Positions 1-8,185 are shown, numbered from the stretch's first letter. The stretch is 64,000 nucleotides of DNA from Lysobacterales bacterium (GCA_022841325.1 JALHRS010000008.1:1-64000), one strand, 5' to 3'. A program made the numbers and translations. The notes: generated from the sequence alone by a model not told the origin.

Positions 1-190
1 GCGACTATCGCGGCGTTGCTCCTCCTCGCAATGGAATGACCATTCCTCGTCGTCGCGCCTTGCGCTAGTCGCAAAGCCCTGCGCGAGCTTCCGCAACAGG
101 TGTGAGAAATGCGGACTAGGGGCACGGCGCTCGGGTGGGAGTCGCGGTCGCGTCTGGTCCTGACTCCCTGGGACCCAGGGCCGGAAGCGT

Positions 191-296
191 CAACGCAGAG
201 AACGCAGAGGGGCGCAGAGGACGCGGAGCAGCGCCGAGCAAGAATGGCTCTTGCTCCTCTCGGCGTTCTCTGCGGCTCTCTGCGTTCTCTGCGATT
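191..296. repeat. Inverted repeat of CGCAGAG type
   Basis: The left arm CGCAGAGAACGCAGAG (194-209) is the exact reverse complement of CTCTGCGTTCTCTGCG (278-293). Nested inside is a second perfect pair, GAGCAAGA (236-243) and TCTTGCTC (249-256). The whole can fold into one long hairpin. Repeats built from CGCAGAG units occur between genes in many GC-rich proteobacteria (recalled, not searched). Other copies in this window were not seen. Confidence 0.75.
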
Positions 297-341
297 CGCC
301 CATGGTTGCGGCCCATCGCCGTGTCAGATTCTCGCGAGGAC

Positions 342-367
342 GGTCGCGACGCAAGGTCGCTCCTACA
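342..367 (-). repeat. REP-like palindrome downstream of ohr
   Basis: On the minus strand this reads TGTAGGAGCGACCTTGCG followed by TCGCGACC. It contains the imperfect inverted pair GCGACC/GGTCGC typical of REP sequences in Xanthomonas and Pseudomonas relatives. It lies directly 3' of the ohr stop codon, where it could act as a transcript-end hairpin, although no T-run follows it. Confidence 0.55.
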
Positions 368-372
368 GACGG

Positions 373-786
373 CTAGCCGACGGCCAGCTCCACTTGGATG
401 TTGCCGCGGGTGGCCCTGGAATAGGGGCACACCTGGTGGGCGGCTTGCATCAGGGCCATGGCCTGGTCGTGGCTGAGTTCCGGCATGTGCCCGATCAGGC
501 GTACCGCCAGGCCAAAGCCGCTGTCGTCCTTGCCGATCGAGACTTCGGCGCTGATCGTGACCGGACCGGTCTGGATCTTCTGCATGCCGGCGACCATTTT
601 CAGCGCACCGCCGAAGCAGGCGGAGTAGCCGCAGGCAAACAGCTGTTCGGGGTTGGTGCCGTTGCCGCCCGGTCCTCCCAGGCCCTTGGGTACCGATAGC
701 GCGAAGTCGAGCGCGCCGTCATTGCTGGAGACCTTGCCGTCACGACCGGCGGTGGCACTGGCGATTGCGGTGTAGAGCACTTGCAT
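373..786 (-). CDS. ohr: Organic hydroperoxide resistance protein (Ohr/OsmC family)
   Basis: A 137-residue thiol peroxidase that reduces organic and lipid hydroperoxides in the cytoplasm, normally with lipoylated proteins as electron donor. The two catalytic cysteines are visible: Cys57 in SACFGGAL (peroxidatic) and Cys120 in HQVCPYSR (resolving). The Ohr-type N-terminus (YTAIASATAGRDGKV) separates it from OsmC proper. Length is normal for the family. It stands alone; an OhrR repressor gene, often adjacent in relatives, is not seen here. A REP-like palindrome follows its stop. Confidence 0.95.
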   Translation of the reverse strand: MQVLYTAIASATAGRDGKVSSNDGALDFALSVPKGLGGPGGNGTNPEQLFACGYSACFGGALKMVAGMQKIQTGPVTISAEVSIGKDDSGFGLAVRLIGHMPELSHDQAMALMQAAHQVCPYSRATRGNIQVELAVG

Positions 787-1079
787 GGCTGGACTTCCTG
801 GGCTGTTGGGGCTTTCCCCGATGCTGGCACATGGACGTCGGTGTCGGCGCTACCGATAGAAAGTGCGTGCTGGCAGGGTGGAGCATTCTAGCCCCCAGTT
901 GCGTCTGCAAGGCCAGACCTTCAGAGTTTCACGAAGATCGTTGCTCGACAATGTTCCCAGAGCAGCGCTTGCCTGGCTGAAGCTGAACAGGATTGCACCC
1001 GGGGCAGGCTGCAATAGGTCTGGATTCAGCTAACCTGGTGCAAGTTCTATCTAACTGTCGTCCACTCAGGAGCAATACC

Positions 1080-1517
1080 ATGCGCTATCGACTGGTGATG
1101 ATTTGCATTGCTGCGGTCAGCTTGGGCGCCTGCGCGACCTCTCCGGGCTATTACGACCGCTATGACCGCGGATACTCCGGCGCCTGCGCCAACTGTGGCA
1201 CCATCGAGAGAATCGAGCGCGTCTACGGCGAACGCAAGACCACCGGGGGCGGAGCGGTACTCGGTGCCATCATTGGCGGCGCCCTGGGCAATCAGGTAGG
1301 CAAGGGTGATGGCCGCAAGGCTGCTACGATCGCTGGTGCTGTGGCCGGCGGCGTGATCGGCAACAACGTCGAGAGAGACAGCCGCTCGGCACCGCGTTTC
1401 GAGATCTTCGTGCAGATGGATGACGGCCGCCGCCTGGTGGTCGAACAACCCTATCTCAACGATCTGCGTGACGGTGATCGGGTGGAGCTGGTCGGACAGC
1501 AGCTGCGACTGCTGTAA
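1080..1517 (+). CDS. Glycine-zipper 2TM lipoprotein (SlyB/Rick_17kDa type)
   Basis: A 145-residue predicted outer-membrane lipoprotein. The signal peptide ends in the lipobox LGAC with acceptor Cys18. A Tyr/Arg-rich linker follows, then a glycine-zipper segment at about residues 58-95 (GGGAVLGAIIGGALGNQVG, then GAVAGGVIGNNVE). The C-terminal part is a small beta-rich domain (residues 103-145) as in the Rick_17kDa_Anti/SlyB family, whose members stabilise the outer membrane or are common surface antigens. The frame is open upstream, but the ATG at 1080 is preceded by AGGAG and starts the signal peptide, so I chose it. Confidence 0.85.
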   Translation: MRYRLVMICIAAVSLGACATSPGYYDRYDRGYSGACANCGTIERIERVYGERKTTGGGAVLGAIIGGALGNQVGKGDGRKAATIAGAVAGGVIGNNVERDSRSAPRFEIFVQMDDGRRLVVEQPYLNDLRDGDRVELVGQQLRLL

Positions 1518-1566
1518 GGACCTGATCCCGGGCGCACATTCATCGCCGGAGCGCCGGTTTTGCTTC

Positions 1567-1638
1567 TGTAGGTCCAGACTTGTCTGGACGCCTTTCCGCA
1601 GATTGCGGCAGAAGCGTCCAGACAAGTCTGGACCTACA
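1567..1638. repeat. Repeat family A: inverted pair of GTCCAGAC-TT-GTCTGGAC hairpins
   Basis: Two 25-nt arms (1567-1591 and 1614-1638) are exact reverse complements. Each arm is itself a palindrome, GTCCAGAC-TT-GTCTGGAC, so the element is two head-to-head REP hairpins around a 22-nt spacer (BIME-like). A second copy with a different spacer lies at 63523-63592. This copy sits between the lipoprotein gene and the 3' end of the oppositely oriented molybdoenzyme gene. Confidence 0.9.
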
Positions 1639-1688
1639 GGAGCCGCTCCACGGATTCTTGCCCCCGTCCGGGTCTCTCGGACCCCCGG

Positions 1689-3776
1689 TCAGCCGGTGAG
1701 CGCCTCCACCCACACTGGCGTCCCGTTGAGCGCTGCGTTGCCGCTGGGTACGTCCAGATCCAGCGGGTCGCTGAGATCGTTGTAGCTGGCGCCGGGCAGT
1801 GCCGCGGCCAGGCTCCAGCCGACATCGCTGCGGCCATGGCCGAAACCATGCGGCAGGCAGGCCACGCCGGGCTGCAACTGATCGCTGGCCTGCACTTCGG
1901 TGTCGATCTGGCCGATGCGTGAGCGCACCCGCACGCGCTGGCCGTCGCTGAGACCGCGACTTTCCAGATCCTGCGGGTGCATCCACAACTGGTGTCTGGC
2001 CTTGCCCTTGATCAGGCGCGGCGCGTTGTGCATCCAGGAATTGTTGCTGCGGGCGTCGCGACGACCGATCAGCTGCAGCGCACCCTCGGCCATGCTGCCG
2101 TTGTCTGCGGCAAGCCGTTGCAGGTCCGCCAGCAGGAACTCCGGCGCGCATTCGATCTTGCCGCTGTCGGTTTCGAGTCGCCGCAGCAGGCTGGGTTGCA
2201 GTGGGCCGAGGTCGAGGCCGTGCTCGGCGCTGCGCACCGATGCGACATCGACCATCCCGGCGCGGCGCAGTCCGCCTTCGATCATCTGCTCCGGTGCCGG
2301 CAGTCCGCGCCAGTCCTTGCCCGCCGCTTTGGCATAGGCGGCACCGAGGCCGTTGACGATCTGCCAGTCGGCGCGCTCGGCTTCAGGCTGTGGGTAGATC
2401 GGCTGGTTCCAGCGCACGATGCGGCGCACGGCAAAGGCATTGAAGATCAGATCCAGATGATGCTGGCTCAGGAATGAGGTCGGCGGCAGGATCAGGTCGG
2501 CGTGGCGGGTGGTTTCATTGACATAGATATCGATGCTGACCATGAACTCGAGTGATTCCAGGGCGCGATCGAGTTCACGGCCGTCGGGCGTGGACAGCAC
2601 CGGATTGCCGGCACTGGTCAGCAGGGCGCGGACCTGGCCCTCGCCCGGGGTCAGGATTTCTTCGGCCAGGGCCGACACCGGCAGTTCGCCGGCGAACTCG
2701 GGCAGGCCCCGAACCCGGCTGCGCCAGAGATCGCGATGACCCTTGGAGGTGCCAGGCCCGGTCACCGGAAACACCGTGTCATTGGGCAGCACGCCGCCGA
2801 CGCGATCGAGATTGCCGGTATAGAGGTTGAGCAACTGGATCAGCCACTGGCACAGGCTGCCGTAGCGTTGGGTGGAGACGCCCATGCGCCCGTAAACAGC
2901 GGCGCGCGGCGCCGCGTGGAGTTCGCTGGCCATCGTCGAGATCGTCTCGCGGGCGATGCCTGTGCGTGACTGGAGGTTGCCAAGATCCATGTCGACGATG
3001 GCCTGCAGGGCTTGATCGAATCCCTGCAGATGCCCGGCATAGGCCTGCAGTCGCGGTGGGCCGATCTCGGCCAGATCCTGCAGCAAGGCCAGCAGCAGCC
3101 AGACATCGCCGCCCGGGCGTATGGCCAGATGCTCCGTCGCCAGCTCCGCGGTCTCGGTGCGCCTGGGGTCGACGACCACCAGTTTCCCGCGCCGGGTCAG
3201 CGCTTTCAGCCGCTTCGGTATTCCTGGTGCCGTCAGCAGACTGCCGTTGGAAGCCACCGGGTTGGCGCCCAGCATCAACAGGTAGTCGGTGTGGTCGATG
3301 TCGACGATGGGAATCAGGAACTGATGCCCGTACATGGCCCAGGACACCAGCTGGTGCGGCCACTGGTCGACCGAGGATGCCGAGTAGACGTTGCGGGTCT
3401 TGAGCGCGCGCAGCAGTGCCGGCAGGTAGGCGATATGGCCGAAATGATGGACATTGGGATTGCCGAGGTAGGCCGCGACCGCGCTGGGCCCATGACGTGC
3501 CTGTACCGCCGCCAGTTGCTCACCGGCGTAGTCGAAGGCCTCGTCCCAACTCAGCGTCTGCCAGCCCTTGGTGGTGCGCCGCTGCGGCAGCCGCAGGCGT
3601 TCCGGGTCGGCCTCCAGATCCAGTATGGCATTGCCCTTGGGACAGACATGGCCGCGACTGAAGGGGTCCTCGCTGTCGCCGCGGATGGCCGTCAACTGCT
3701 CCCCCTCAAAGGCGAAATCCAGGCCACAGATGGCCTCACACAGCGGACAGGCGCGGAAACGATGGGAACTGCTCAT
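1689..3776 (-). CDS. Molybdopterin-dependent oxidoreductase (DMSO reductase superfamily)
   Basis: A 695-residue protein of the bis-MGD molybdoenzyme superfamily. The N-terminus carries the 4Fe-4S motif C10-x2-C13-x3-C17-x27-C45 (RACPLCEAICGL, then HVCPKG). The molybdopterin core follows and a dinucleotide-binding domain fills about residues 570-690 (NNSWMHNAPRL; HPQDLESRGLSDGQRVRVRS). There is no Tat signal, so it is predicted cytoplasmic. At the expected metal-ligand position (ASSVDQWPH) I read Asp137, not Cys or SeCys. It resembles uncharacterised formate-dehydrogenase-like/BisC-like enzymes. The substrate is unknown and no partner subunit is adjacent. Confidence 0.85.
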   Translation of the reverse strand: MSSSHRFRACPLCEAICGLDFAFEGEQLTAIRGDSEDPFSRGHVCPKGNAILDLEADPERLRLPQRRTTKGWQTLSWDEAFDYAGEQLAAVQARHGPSAVAAYLGNPNVHHFGHIAYLPALLRALKTRNVYSASSVDQWPHQLVSWAMYGHQFLIPIVDIDHTDYLLMLGANPVASNGSLLTAPGIPKRLKALTRRGKLVVVDPRRTETAELATEHLAIRPGGDVWLLLALLQDLAEIGPPRLQAYAGHLQGFDQALQAIVDMDLGNLQSRTGIARETISTMASELHAAPRAAVYGRMGVSTQRYGSLCQWLIQLLNLYTGNLDRVGGVLPNDTVFPVTGPGTSKGHRDLWRSRVRGLPEFAGELPVSALAEEILTPGEGQVRALLTSAGNPVLSTPDGRELDRALESLEFMVSIDIYVNETTRHADLILPPTSFLSQHHLDLIFNAFAVRRIVRWNQPIYPQPEAERADWQIVNGLGAAYAKAAGKDWRGLPAPEQMIEGGLRRAGMVDVASVRSAEHGLDLGPLQPSLLRRLETDSGKIECAPEFLLADLQRLAADNGSMAEGALQLIGRRDARSNNSWMHNAPRLIKGKARHQLWMHPQDLESRGLSDGQRVRVRSRIGQIDTEVQASDQLQPGVACLPHGFGHGRSDVGWSLAAALPGASYNDLSDPLDLDVPSGNAALNGTPVWVEALTG

Positions 3777-3935
3777 GGATCACCAGGGCTGCAGATCGGA
3801 TGCGCCGACGATGACGCCAAGCGGGCGGTGGCACAAGAGCCGATGACGGCCTCGTCGGCGCGGGCGCCATCAGGGTTCGCGGAGCCCGGGCACATCAGGA
3901 TAGACTCATCGGCTGTAAACCGCCGACAGACGCGA

Positions 3936-5552
3936 ATGCTGCATCGGGCCGTTGCTTTCCTGTGGCTGTGCACGCTGGGCTTGCTGACAGGGGGCCCCGA
4001 GGCGCGTGCGTGGTCTTTGCAGGCGGTGGCCGAACTCCCCGCCGAGGTGGCTGCCGCACTGCCGGCAACCGACTCGATTCAAGCGGGCCGCGATCAGCGC
4101 CAGTACTATCGTCTCGATCGATCCGGGGCCGGAACGCAGCCCGAGCAGCAGTATCTGGTGTTGCAGCGCGATCGCGGCCAGCACTTGCGCTTGCTCGGCG
4201 CTACCGGTGCACTGGTTCAGGAGCTCGGGCCAGGCGCAGCTCCGGCTCCAGCTCGGCCTGGCGTGCGTGGTGTGGCCTTGCCTTTGCCGGCAGACGACGG
4301 CACGGTCGCTGCACTTTATGTGGCGATTGACTCCGTGCTCGGCGTGCAGCCCCGACTCAGCGTCGAAAGCGGCGATCAGTACTATCTGCGTGAACGCAGT
4401 GTGGGTGCCTACGAGGTTGCGCTTGCCTCGGCGCTGCTGATGCTGATCATGCTCAGTCTGGCCTTCAGTCTGATCCTGCGCGAGCCCGGTTATCTGGTGT
4501 ACGTCGCATTTCTGGTGTTGATGCTGATGTCCATTCTGCTGCGTCACCCGATCAGTTTCCGGCTGTCGCATTCTTCGGGCCTTGCGCCGGAACAGACGGC
4601 TGCTCTCGGGGTGCTGGTGTCGGCCCTGGCCGCGCTGGCATCGGTCACGCTGTTGCGCGCCGCCAGTGGCATGGGGGTGCTCTATCCTCGCGGCAGCCGC
4701 GCCATGCAGTGGATCGCGCTGGTCGGCATCCTGTTCGCTATGGTCGACGTGGCGACCATCCGTTCCCACTTCCATGTGGCGCAATGGGCGTTCGACGGCG
4801 TCAATCTCTGTTTTGGCGCCAATGCCGTGCTGAGTGCGGTGTTGTTGCTGGGTACGGCCCGCGCCGGTGGACGCACGGCGCGGCTGTTCCTGCTGGGGTG
4901 GACGCCGATGGTCCTGGTCGGCGGCTGGTTCAGTCTGGGTGGGCTGTTGGGACTGGCTCAGGCGCAGAATCCGCATCGATGGGTGATGTTTGCCTGCGTG
5001 CTGCAGGGCATAGGCTGGGCCGTGGCCCTGGGTGACCGGGCGCTGTCGCTGCAGCGCGAGCGCGATCGCGCGCGGGCGCTGGCGGAGCTGGATGCGCTGA
5101 CCGGATTGCCGAACCGGCGCATGCTCGACCGCGAACTGGCAGAAGCCCGCAGCGGCTGGCTGCTGATCTGCGATCTGGACAGTTTCAAGGCCGTCAACGA
5201 CCGCTATGGCCATGCCGTCGGTGATCGTTGCCTGGTGCACTTTGCCCAGTGCCTGCGCGAGTCCCTCGCGGGTGCTGCAGTCTTCGGTCGCTACGGCGGC
5301 GAGGAGTTTCTGGCCATCGTCCCGGGTGGCGATCTGCTCCAGGCGCGTGTGCTGGCCGAACGCCTGCGTGAGCGCACCGCCAGTACGCCGGTGTTCGTCG
5401 GCGAGGATCAGCACCGGTTGACCGTGAGCATCGGCATTGCCGAGCTTGACCCTGCGGACCCCGTATACGCGCTGGGGCAGGCCGATCGGGCCATGTACCA
5501 GGCCAAGGCCGGTGGTCGCAATCGGGTGGAAACCGCGCCCGCAATGGGTTGA
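3936..5552 (+). CDS. Membrane diguanylate cyclase (7TM sensor plus GGDEF)
   Basis: A 538-residue protein predicted to make cyclic di-GMP. Order: signal peptide; periplasmic domain to about residue 155; seven-helix membrane block at about 160-370 (7TMR-DISM-like); short coiled linker (LQRERDRARALAELD); and a GGDEF domain from about 385 beginning DALTGLPNRR. The active-site loop is GGEEF at residues 454-458, which supports activity. The RxxD inhibitory site is replaced by GAAV, so feedback inhibition by product may be lost. The frame is open far upstream across the antisense molybdoenzyme gene; the ATG at 3936 starts the signal peptide. Confidence 0.85.
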   Translation: MLHRAVAFLWLCTLGLLTGGPEARAWSLQAVAELPAEVAAALPATDSIQAGRDQRQYYRLDRSGAGTQPEQQYLVLQRDRGQHLRLLGATGALVQELGPGAAPAPARPGVRGVALPLPADDGTVAALYVAIDSVLGVQPRLSVESGDQYYLRERSVGAYEVALASALLMLIMLSLAFSLILREPGYLVYVAFLVLMLMSILLRHPISFRLSHSSGLAPEQTAALGVLVSALAALASVTLLRAASGMGVLYPRGSRAMQWIALVGILFAMVDVATIRSHFHVAQWAFDGVNLCFGANAVLSAVLLLGTARAGGRTARLFLLGWTPMVLVGGWFSLGGLLGLAQAQNPHRWVMFACVLQGIGWAVALGDRALSLQRERDRARALAELDALTGLPNRRMLDRELAEARSGWLLICDLDSFKAVNDRYGHAVGDRCLVHFAQCLRESLAGAAVFGRYGGEEFLAIVPGGDLLQARVLAERLRERTASTPVFVGEDQHRLTVSIGIAELDPADPVYALGQADRAMYQAKAGGRNRVETAPAMG

Positions 5553-5581
5553 TATCTGTGTCTGAACGGCCGTTCAGGGTA

Positions 5582-5609
5582 TGGACAGCACATACGATTC
5601 CGTTACAAT
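5582..5609 (+). promoter_or_regulatory. Sigma-70 promoter of the cold-shock gene
   Basis: A -35 box TGGACA (5582-5587), a 16-bp spacer and a -10 box TACAAT (5604-5609) lie upstream of the csp gene. A start near 5616 would give a leader of about 157 nt. Long structured leaders are typical of cspA-type mRNAs and act in temperature-dependent translation in Escherichia coli; the same role here is inferred. Confidence 0.6.
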
Positions 5610-5772
5610 GATCGCGCTGTGTATGCCAGGGCGTCGCCTCGGTTGCTTGATGCGGCGCTGATCCAGTTGATCCGCTTCATCTGCAAAAGCTGCGGCTACC
5701 CTGCACACCAGTATCGAGGTGTACCCATGTTGGGTAGGCCATAGTTCAGTGACAAGTTCGGAGATAGCAAAG

Positions 5773-5982
5773 ATGTCGGATCGTCAGGTCGGCACCGTCA
5801 AGTGGTTCAACGACGCCAAGGGCTTCGGGTTCATCAGCCGTGAGGGCGGTGAGGACGTGTTCGTGCACTTCCGCGCCATTCAGGGCAACGGCTTCAAGAC
5901 CCTGAAGGAAGGTCAGAAGGTAAGCTTCAAGGTCGTCAAGGGCCAGAAGGGCTTCCAGGCCGAGGAAGTGCAGGCGATCTGA
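5773..5982 (+). CDS. Cold-shock protein (CspA family)
   Basis: A 69-residue single OB-fold protein that binds single-stranded RNA/DNA and acts as an RNA chaperone. RNP1 (KGFGFI) and RNP2 (VFVHF) are intact: [15 protein letters not shown], then DVFVHFRAI. The ATG at 5773 starts at the conserved family N-terminus ([12 protein letters not shown]); the frame is open further upstream but adds non-family sequence. A consensus promoter lies about 165 nt upstream and a strong hairpin follows the stop, so it looks monocistronic. Confidence 0.95.
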   Translation: MSDRQVGTVKWFNDAKGFGFISREGGEDVFVHFRAIQGNGFKTLKEGQKVSFKVVKGQKGFQAEEVQAI

Positions 5983-6006
5983 TCGCACTGTCTGCGCAAC
6001 ACCCTC

Positions 6007-6038
6007 AAACCCACCGCTGCGGCTGCAGCGGTGGGTTT
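6007..6038 (+). terminator. Hairpin terminator of the cold-shock gene
   Basis: A perfect 14-bp stem (6007-6020 with 6025-6038) around loop GGCT, with a GC-rich core (CCCACCGCTGC). The 3' arm ends in TTTT, and a moderately T-rich tail (TTTTGCATTT) follows. It starts 24 nt after the csp stop. Confidence 0.85.
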
Positions 6039-6070
6039 TGCATTTCTGGGGGTGTTGATGGCGGGTCGAG

Positions 6071-6284
6071 CAGAAGCAGTGGAGCAAGCTCCGCTCGACC
6101 AAAGCGTCGGTGTACGAGGCCTTGGTAGTGCCGAGCTTGCTCGGCAGGGTGTGCGGCTCTTCGACCTTGCCGGAAGACTCAAAGCCCAAGCCCAGCAGAA
6201 GCAGCGGAGCAAGCTCCGCTCTACCAAAGCGTCGGTGTACGAGGCCTTGGTAGTGCCGAGCTTGCCCGGCACGGTGTGCGGCTC
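6071..6284 (+). repeat. Repeat family C: two direct copies with 125-bp period
   Basis: An 89-bp unit at 6071-6159 recurs at 6196-6284 with few changes. Each unit holds two palindromes: GGAGCAAGCTCC and a GCCGAGC-TT-GC(T/C)CGGC hairpin, separated by AAAGCGTCGGTGTACGAGGC. The same composite appears in inverse orientation at 16381-16548. The array fills nearly all of the space between csp and the 3' end of bioA, which is otherwise free of genes (5983-6295). Confidence 0.9.
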
Positions 6285-6295
6285 GGCAGAATCCG

Positions 6296-7639
6296 CTACC
6301 TCGTGGCCAGCTCCACGCCTTCCATCGCCACGTCTGCGAGCCAGCGCAGGTCTTCGGCGGTGGCCACGTAGGGCGGCATGAAATACACGGTGTTGCCCAG
6401 CGGTCGCAGCAGGGCACCGCGCTCCAGTCCATGCTGGTAGACCCGCAGGCCACGCCGCTCCTGCCAGGGATAGGGCGTTTGCGAGGATCGATCCTGCACC
6501 AGATCGAAGGCGCAGATCAGCCCGCGCCGGCGGATGCCACTGACATGGCCGTGATCGGACAGCGGCGCCAGCGCCTGCTCCAGTCCGGCGCCGAGTTTCT
6601 CGGTCCGTGGCAGCAGTTGCGGGTCTTCCAGCAGATCCAGCGTGGCATTGGCAGCGGCGCAGGCCAGCGCGTTGCCGGTGTAGCTGTGGGAATGCATGAA
6701 GGCGCGCAGATTGGCGTAGTCGTCGTAGAAAGCCTGGTAGATATGGTCACCGGTCAGCACCGCCGACAGCGGCAGGTAGCCACCGGTCAAGCCCTTTGCC
6801 AGGCACAGGAAATCGGGCTTCACGCCGGCCTGCTGATGCGCGAACAGGCTGCCGGTGCGGCCGAAGCCGACGGCAATCTCGTCGGCAATCCAGTGCACCT
6901 GATGGCGATTGCAGATCTCGCGCAGGCGGCGCAGATAGTGTGGATGGTGCATGCGCATGCCGGCCGCACATTGCACCAGCGGCTCGACCAGCACCGCGCA
7001 GACCGTGCCCTGATGCTGCCTCAGCAGCAGCTCCAGGGCATCGGCGGCAGCGTCAGCAGCGGCGATGGCAGACGCTTCATCGCTGGCGGCGGCCGGCGCC
7101 GGTGTGACCAGCGGCTGCAGCAGCAAGGGGCCATAGGTTTCCCGGTACAGCGGCACCTGGGTCATCGACAGCGCGCCCAGGGTTTCGCCGTGATAGGCGC
7201 CTTCCAGCACCACGAAGCGCTGGCGTGCGGTCTGGCCGCTGTTGCGCCAGTAGTGAAAACTGAGCTTCAGCGCGACCTCGATCGCCGACGAGCCGGAATC
7301 GGCATAGATCACTTTAGCCAGAGGCGCGCCGGCCAGCACCAGCAGGCGTTCGGCCAGGGTGATCGCCGGTGGGTGGGTGAATCCGGCCAGGATCACATGT
7401 TCCAGTCGCTGCGCCTGCTCGGCCACGGCCTCGCTGATGTGCGGCTGGGCGTGACCGAACAGATTCACCCACCACGAGGAGATCGCGTCGAAATAACGCT
7501 TGCCGCTGGCATCGGTCAGCCAGCAGCCGGAGCCGCTGACGATGGGAACCAGTGGCAGCCATTCATGGTCTGACATCTGGGTGCACGGATGCCACAGAAC
7601 CTTGAGATCGCGGGTCACCCAATCGACATTGCCACTCAT
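6296..7639 (-). CDS. bioA: Adenosylmethionine-8-amino-7-oxononanoate aminotransferase
   Basis: A 447-residue PLP enzyme of biotin synthesis; it converts KAPA to DAPA with S-adenosylmethionine as amino donor. Class III aminotransferase features are seen: the N-terminal WHPCTQM, the cofactor-binding region SGSSAIEVALK, and the PLP lysine Lys282 in LAKGLTGGYLP. Length is normal. No other bio gene lies in the window. It is divergent from the gsp run, with 102 bp between start codons, and its 3' end abuts repeat family C. Confidence 0.95.
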   Translation of the reverse strand: MSGNVDWVTRDLKVLWHPCTQMSDHEWLPLVPIVSGSGCWLTDASGKRYFDAISSWWVNLFGHAQPHISEAVAEQAQRLEHVILAGFTHPPAITLAERLLVLAGAPLAKVIYADSGSSAIEVALKLSFHYWRNSGQTARQRFVVLEGAYHGETLGALSMTQVPLYRETYGPLLLQPLVTPAPAAASDEASAIAAADAAADALELLLRQHQGTVCAVLVEPLVQCAAGMRMHHPHYLRRLREICNRHQVHWIADEIAVGFGRTGSLFAHQQAGVKPDFLCLAKGLTGGYLPLSAVLTGDHIYQAFYDDYANLRAFMHSHSYTGNALACAAANATLDLLEDPQLLPRTEKLGAGLEQALAPLSDHGHVSGIRRRGLICAFDLVQDRSSQTPYPWQERRGLRVYQHGLERGALLRPLGNTVYFMPPYVATAEDLRWLADVAMEGVELATR

Positions 7640-7741
7640 GCGCCGGTCATCCTGGTTGCGTAGCCGTCAGCATAGCCACACACGTACCGGTGGCGCCTTG
7701 GATATGATCGGCGCGGCGTTCAATTTCAGCAGGCAGAACTC

Positions 7742-8185
7742 ATGACCCACAGAATTCATCGTTACGCCCGCAGATCCGGACCGCAAGGCGGCTTCACCCT
7801 GCTTGAAATCATGGTGGTGGTCGCGATCATTGCCATTCTCTCGACGGTGGTGGTGCTCAATCTGGTCGGCAAGGTCGACGAGGCCGGCGCCGCACGAGCC
7901 AAGAGCGACATCCAGGCGCTCAGTTCGGCGCTGGAAATGTACAAGCTCGACAATTTCACCTACCCGACCACCCAGCAGGGCCTGGAGGCCTTGCAGACCA
8001 GGCCTGGCGGCAATCCGCCGGCGCCGAACTGGAAGCCCTACATCAAGCAGCTGCCGGCCGATCCCTGGGGCAATCCCTACCAGTATCTCAGCCCCGGTCA
8101 GCATGGCGATTTCGATGTCTATTCGCTGGGGCAGGATCGCAAGCCCGGTGGCGAGGGCAATGCGGCCGACATCGGTAACTGGTGA
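7742..8185 (+). CDS. gspG: Type II secretion major pseudopilin GspG
   Basis: A 147-residue major pseudopilin of the type II secretion pseudopilus. The prepilin signal GPQGG/FTLLEI is cut between Gly17 and Phe18, with the conserved Glu at +5, followed by a hydrophobic helix. The C-terminal fold has the GspG hallmark LPADPWGNPYQY and the Ca-site region. It opens the run; gspD, gspE and gspF, which often precede it, are absent here because bioA lies directly upstream on the other strand. gspH begins at the next base after its stop. Confidence 0.96.
   Translation: MTHRIHRYARRSGPQGGFTLLEIMVVVAIIAILSTVVVLNLVGKVDEAGAARAKSDIQALSSALEMYKLDNFTYPTTQQGLEALQTRPGGNPPAPNWKPYIKQLPADPWGNPYQYLSPGQHGDFDVYSLGQDRKPGGEGNAADIGNW

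Larger units (their letters stand above)
1..372. other. Non-coding left edge with several repeats
   Basis: I see no convincing gene here. Short open frames exist on both strands, but they run through inverted repeats and have no recognisable product. The stretch holds a large inverted repeat at 191-296 and a palindromic element at 342-367 just beyond the 3' end of ohr; both are listed separately. The first 115 bases contain CTCCTCGCAATG, which resembles part of the CATTGCGA repeat found near 61.3 and 62.3 kb, so this end may be a degraded copy. Confidence 0.6.

Noticed and set aside
3012..3935. Upstream extension of the diguanylate cyclase frame
   Set aside because: It runs antisense to the molybdoenzyme gene; the signal peptide at ATG 3936 marks the true start.
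3906..5414. 502-codon minus-strand open frame opposite the diguanylate cyclase
   Set aside because: Gln/His-rich shadow of a gene with an intact GGEEF domain.
6071..6284. Possible CRISPR array because of the direct 89-bp repeats
   Set aside because: Only two units, far longer than CRISPR repeats, internally palindromic, recurring in inverse orientation elsewhere, and no cas gene nearby.
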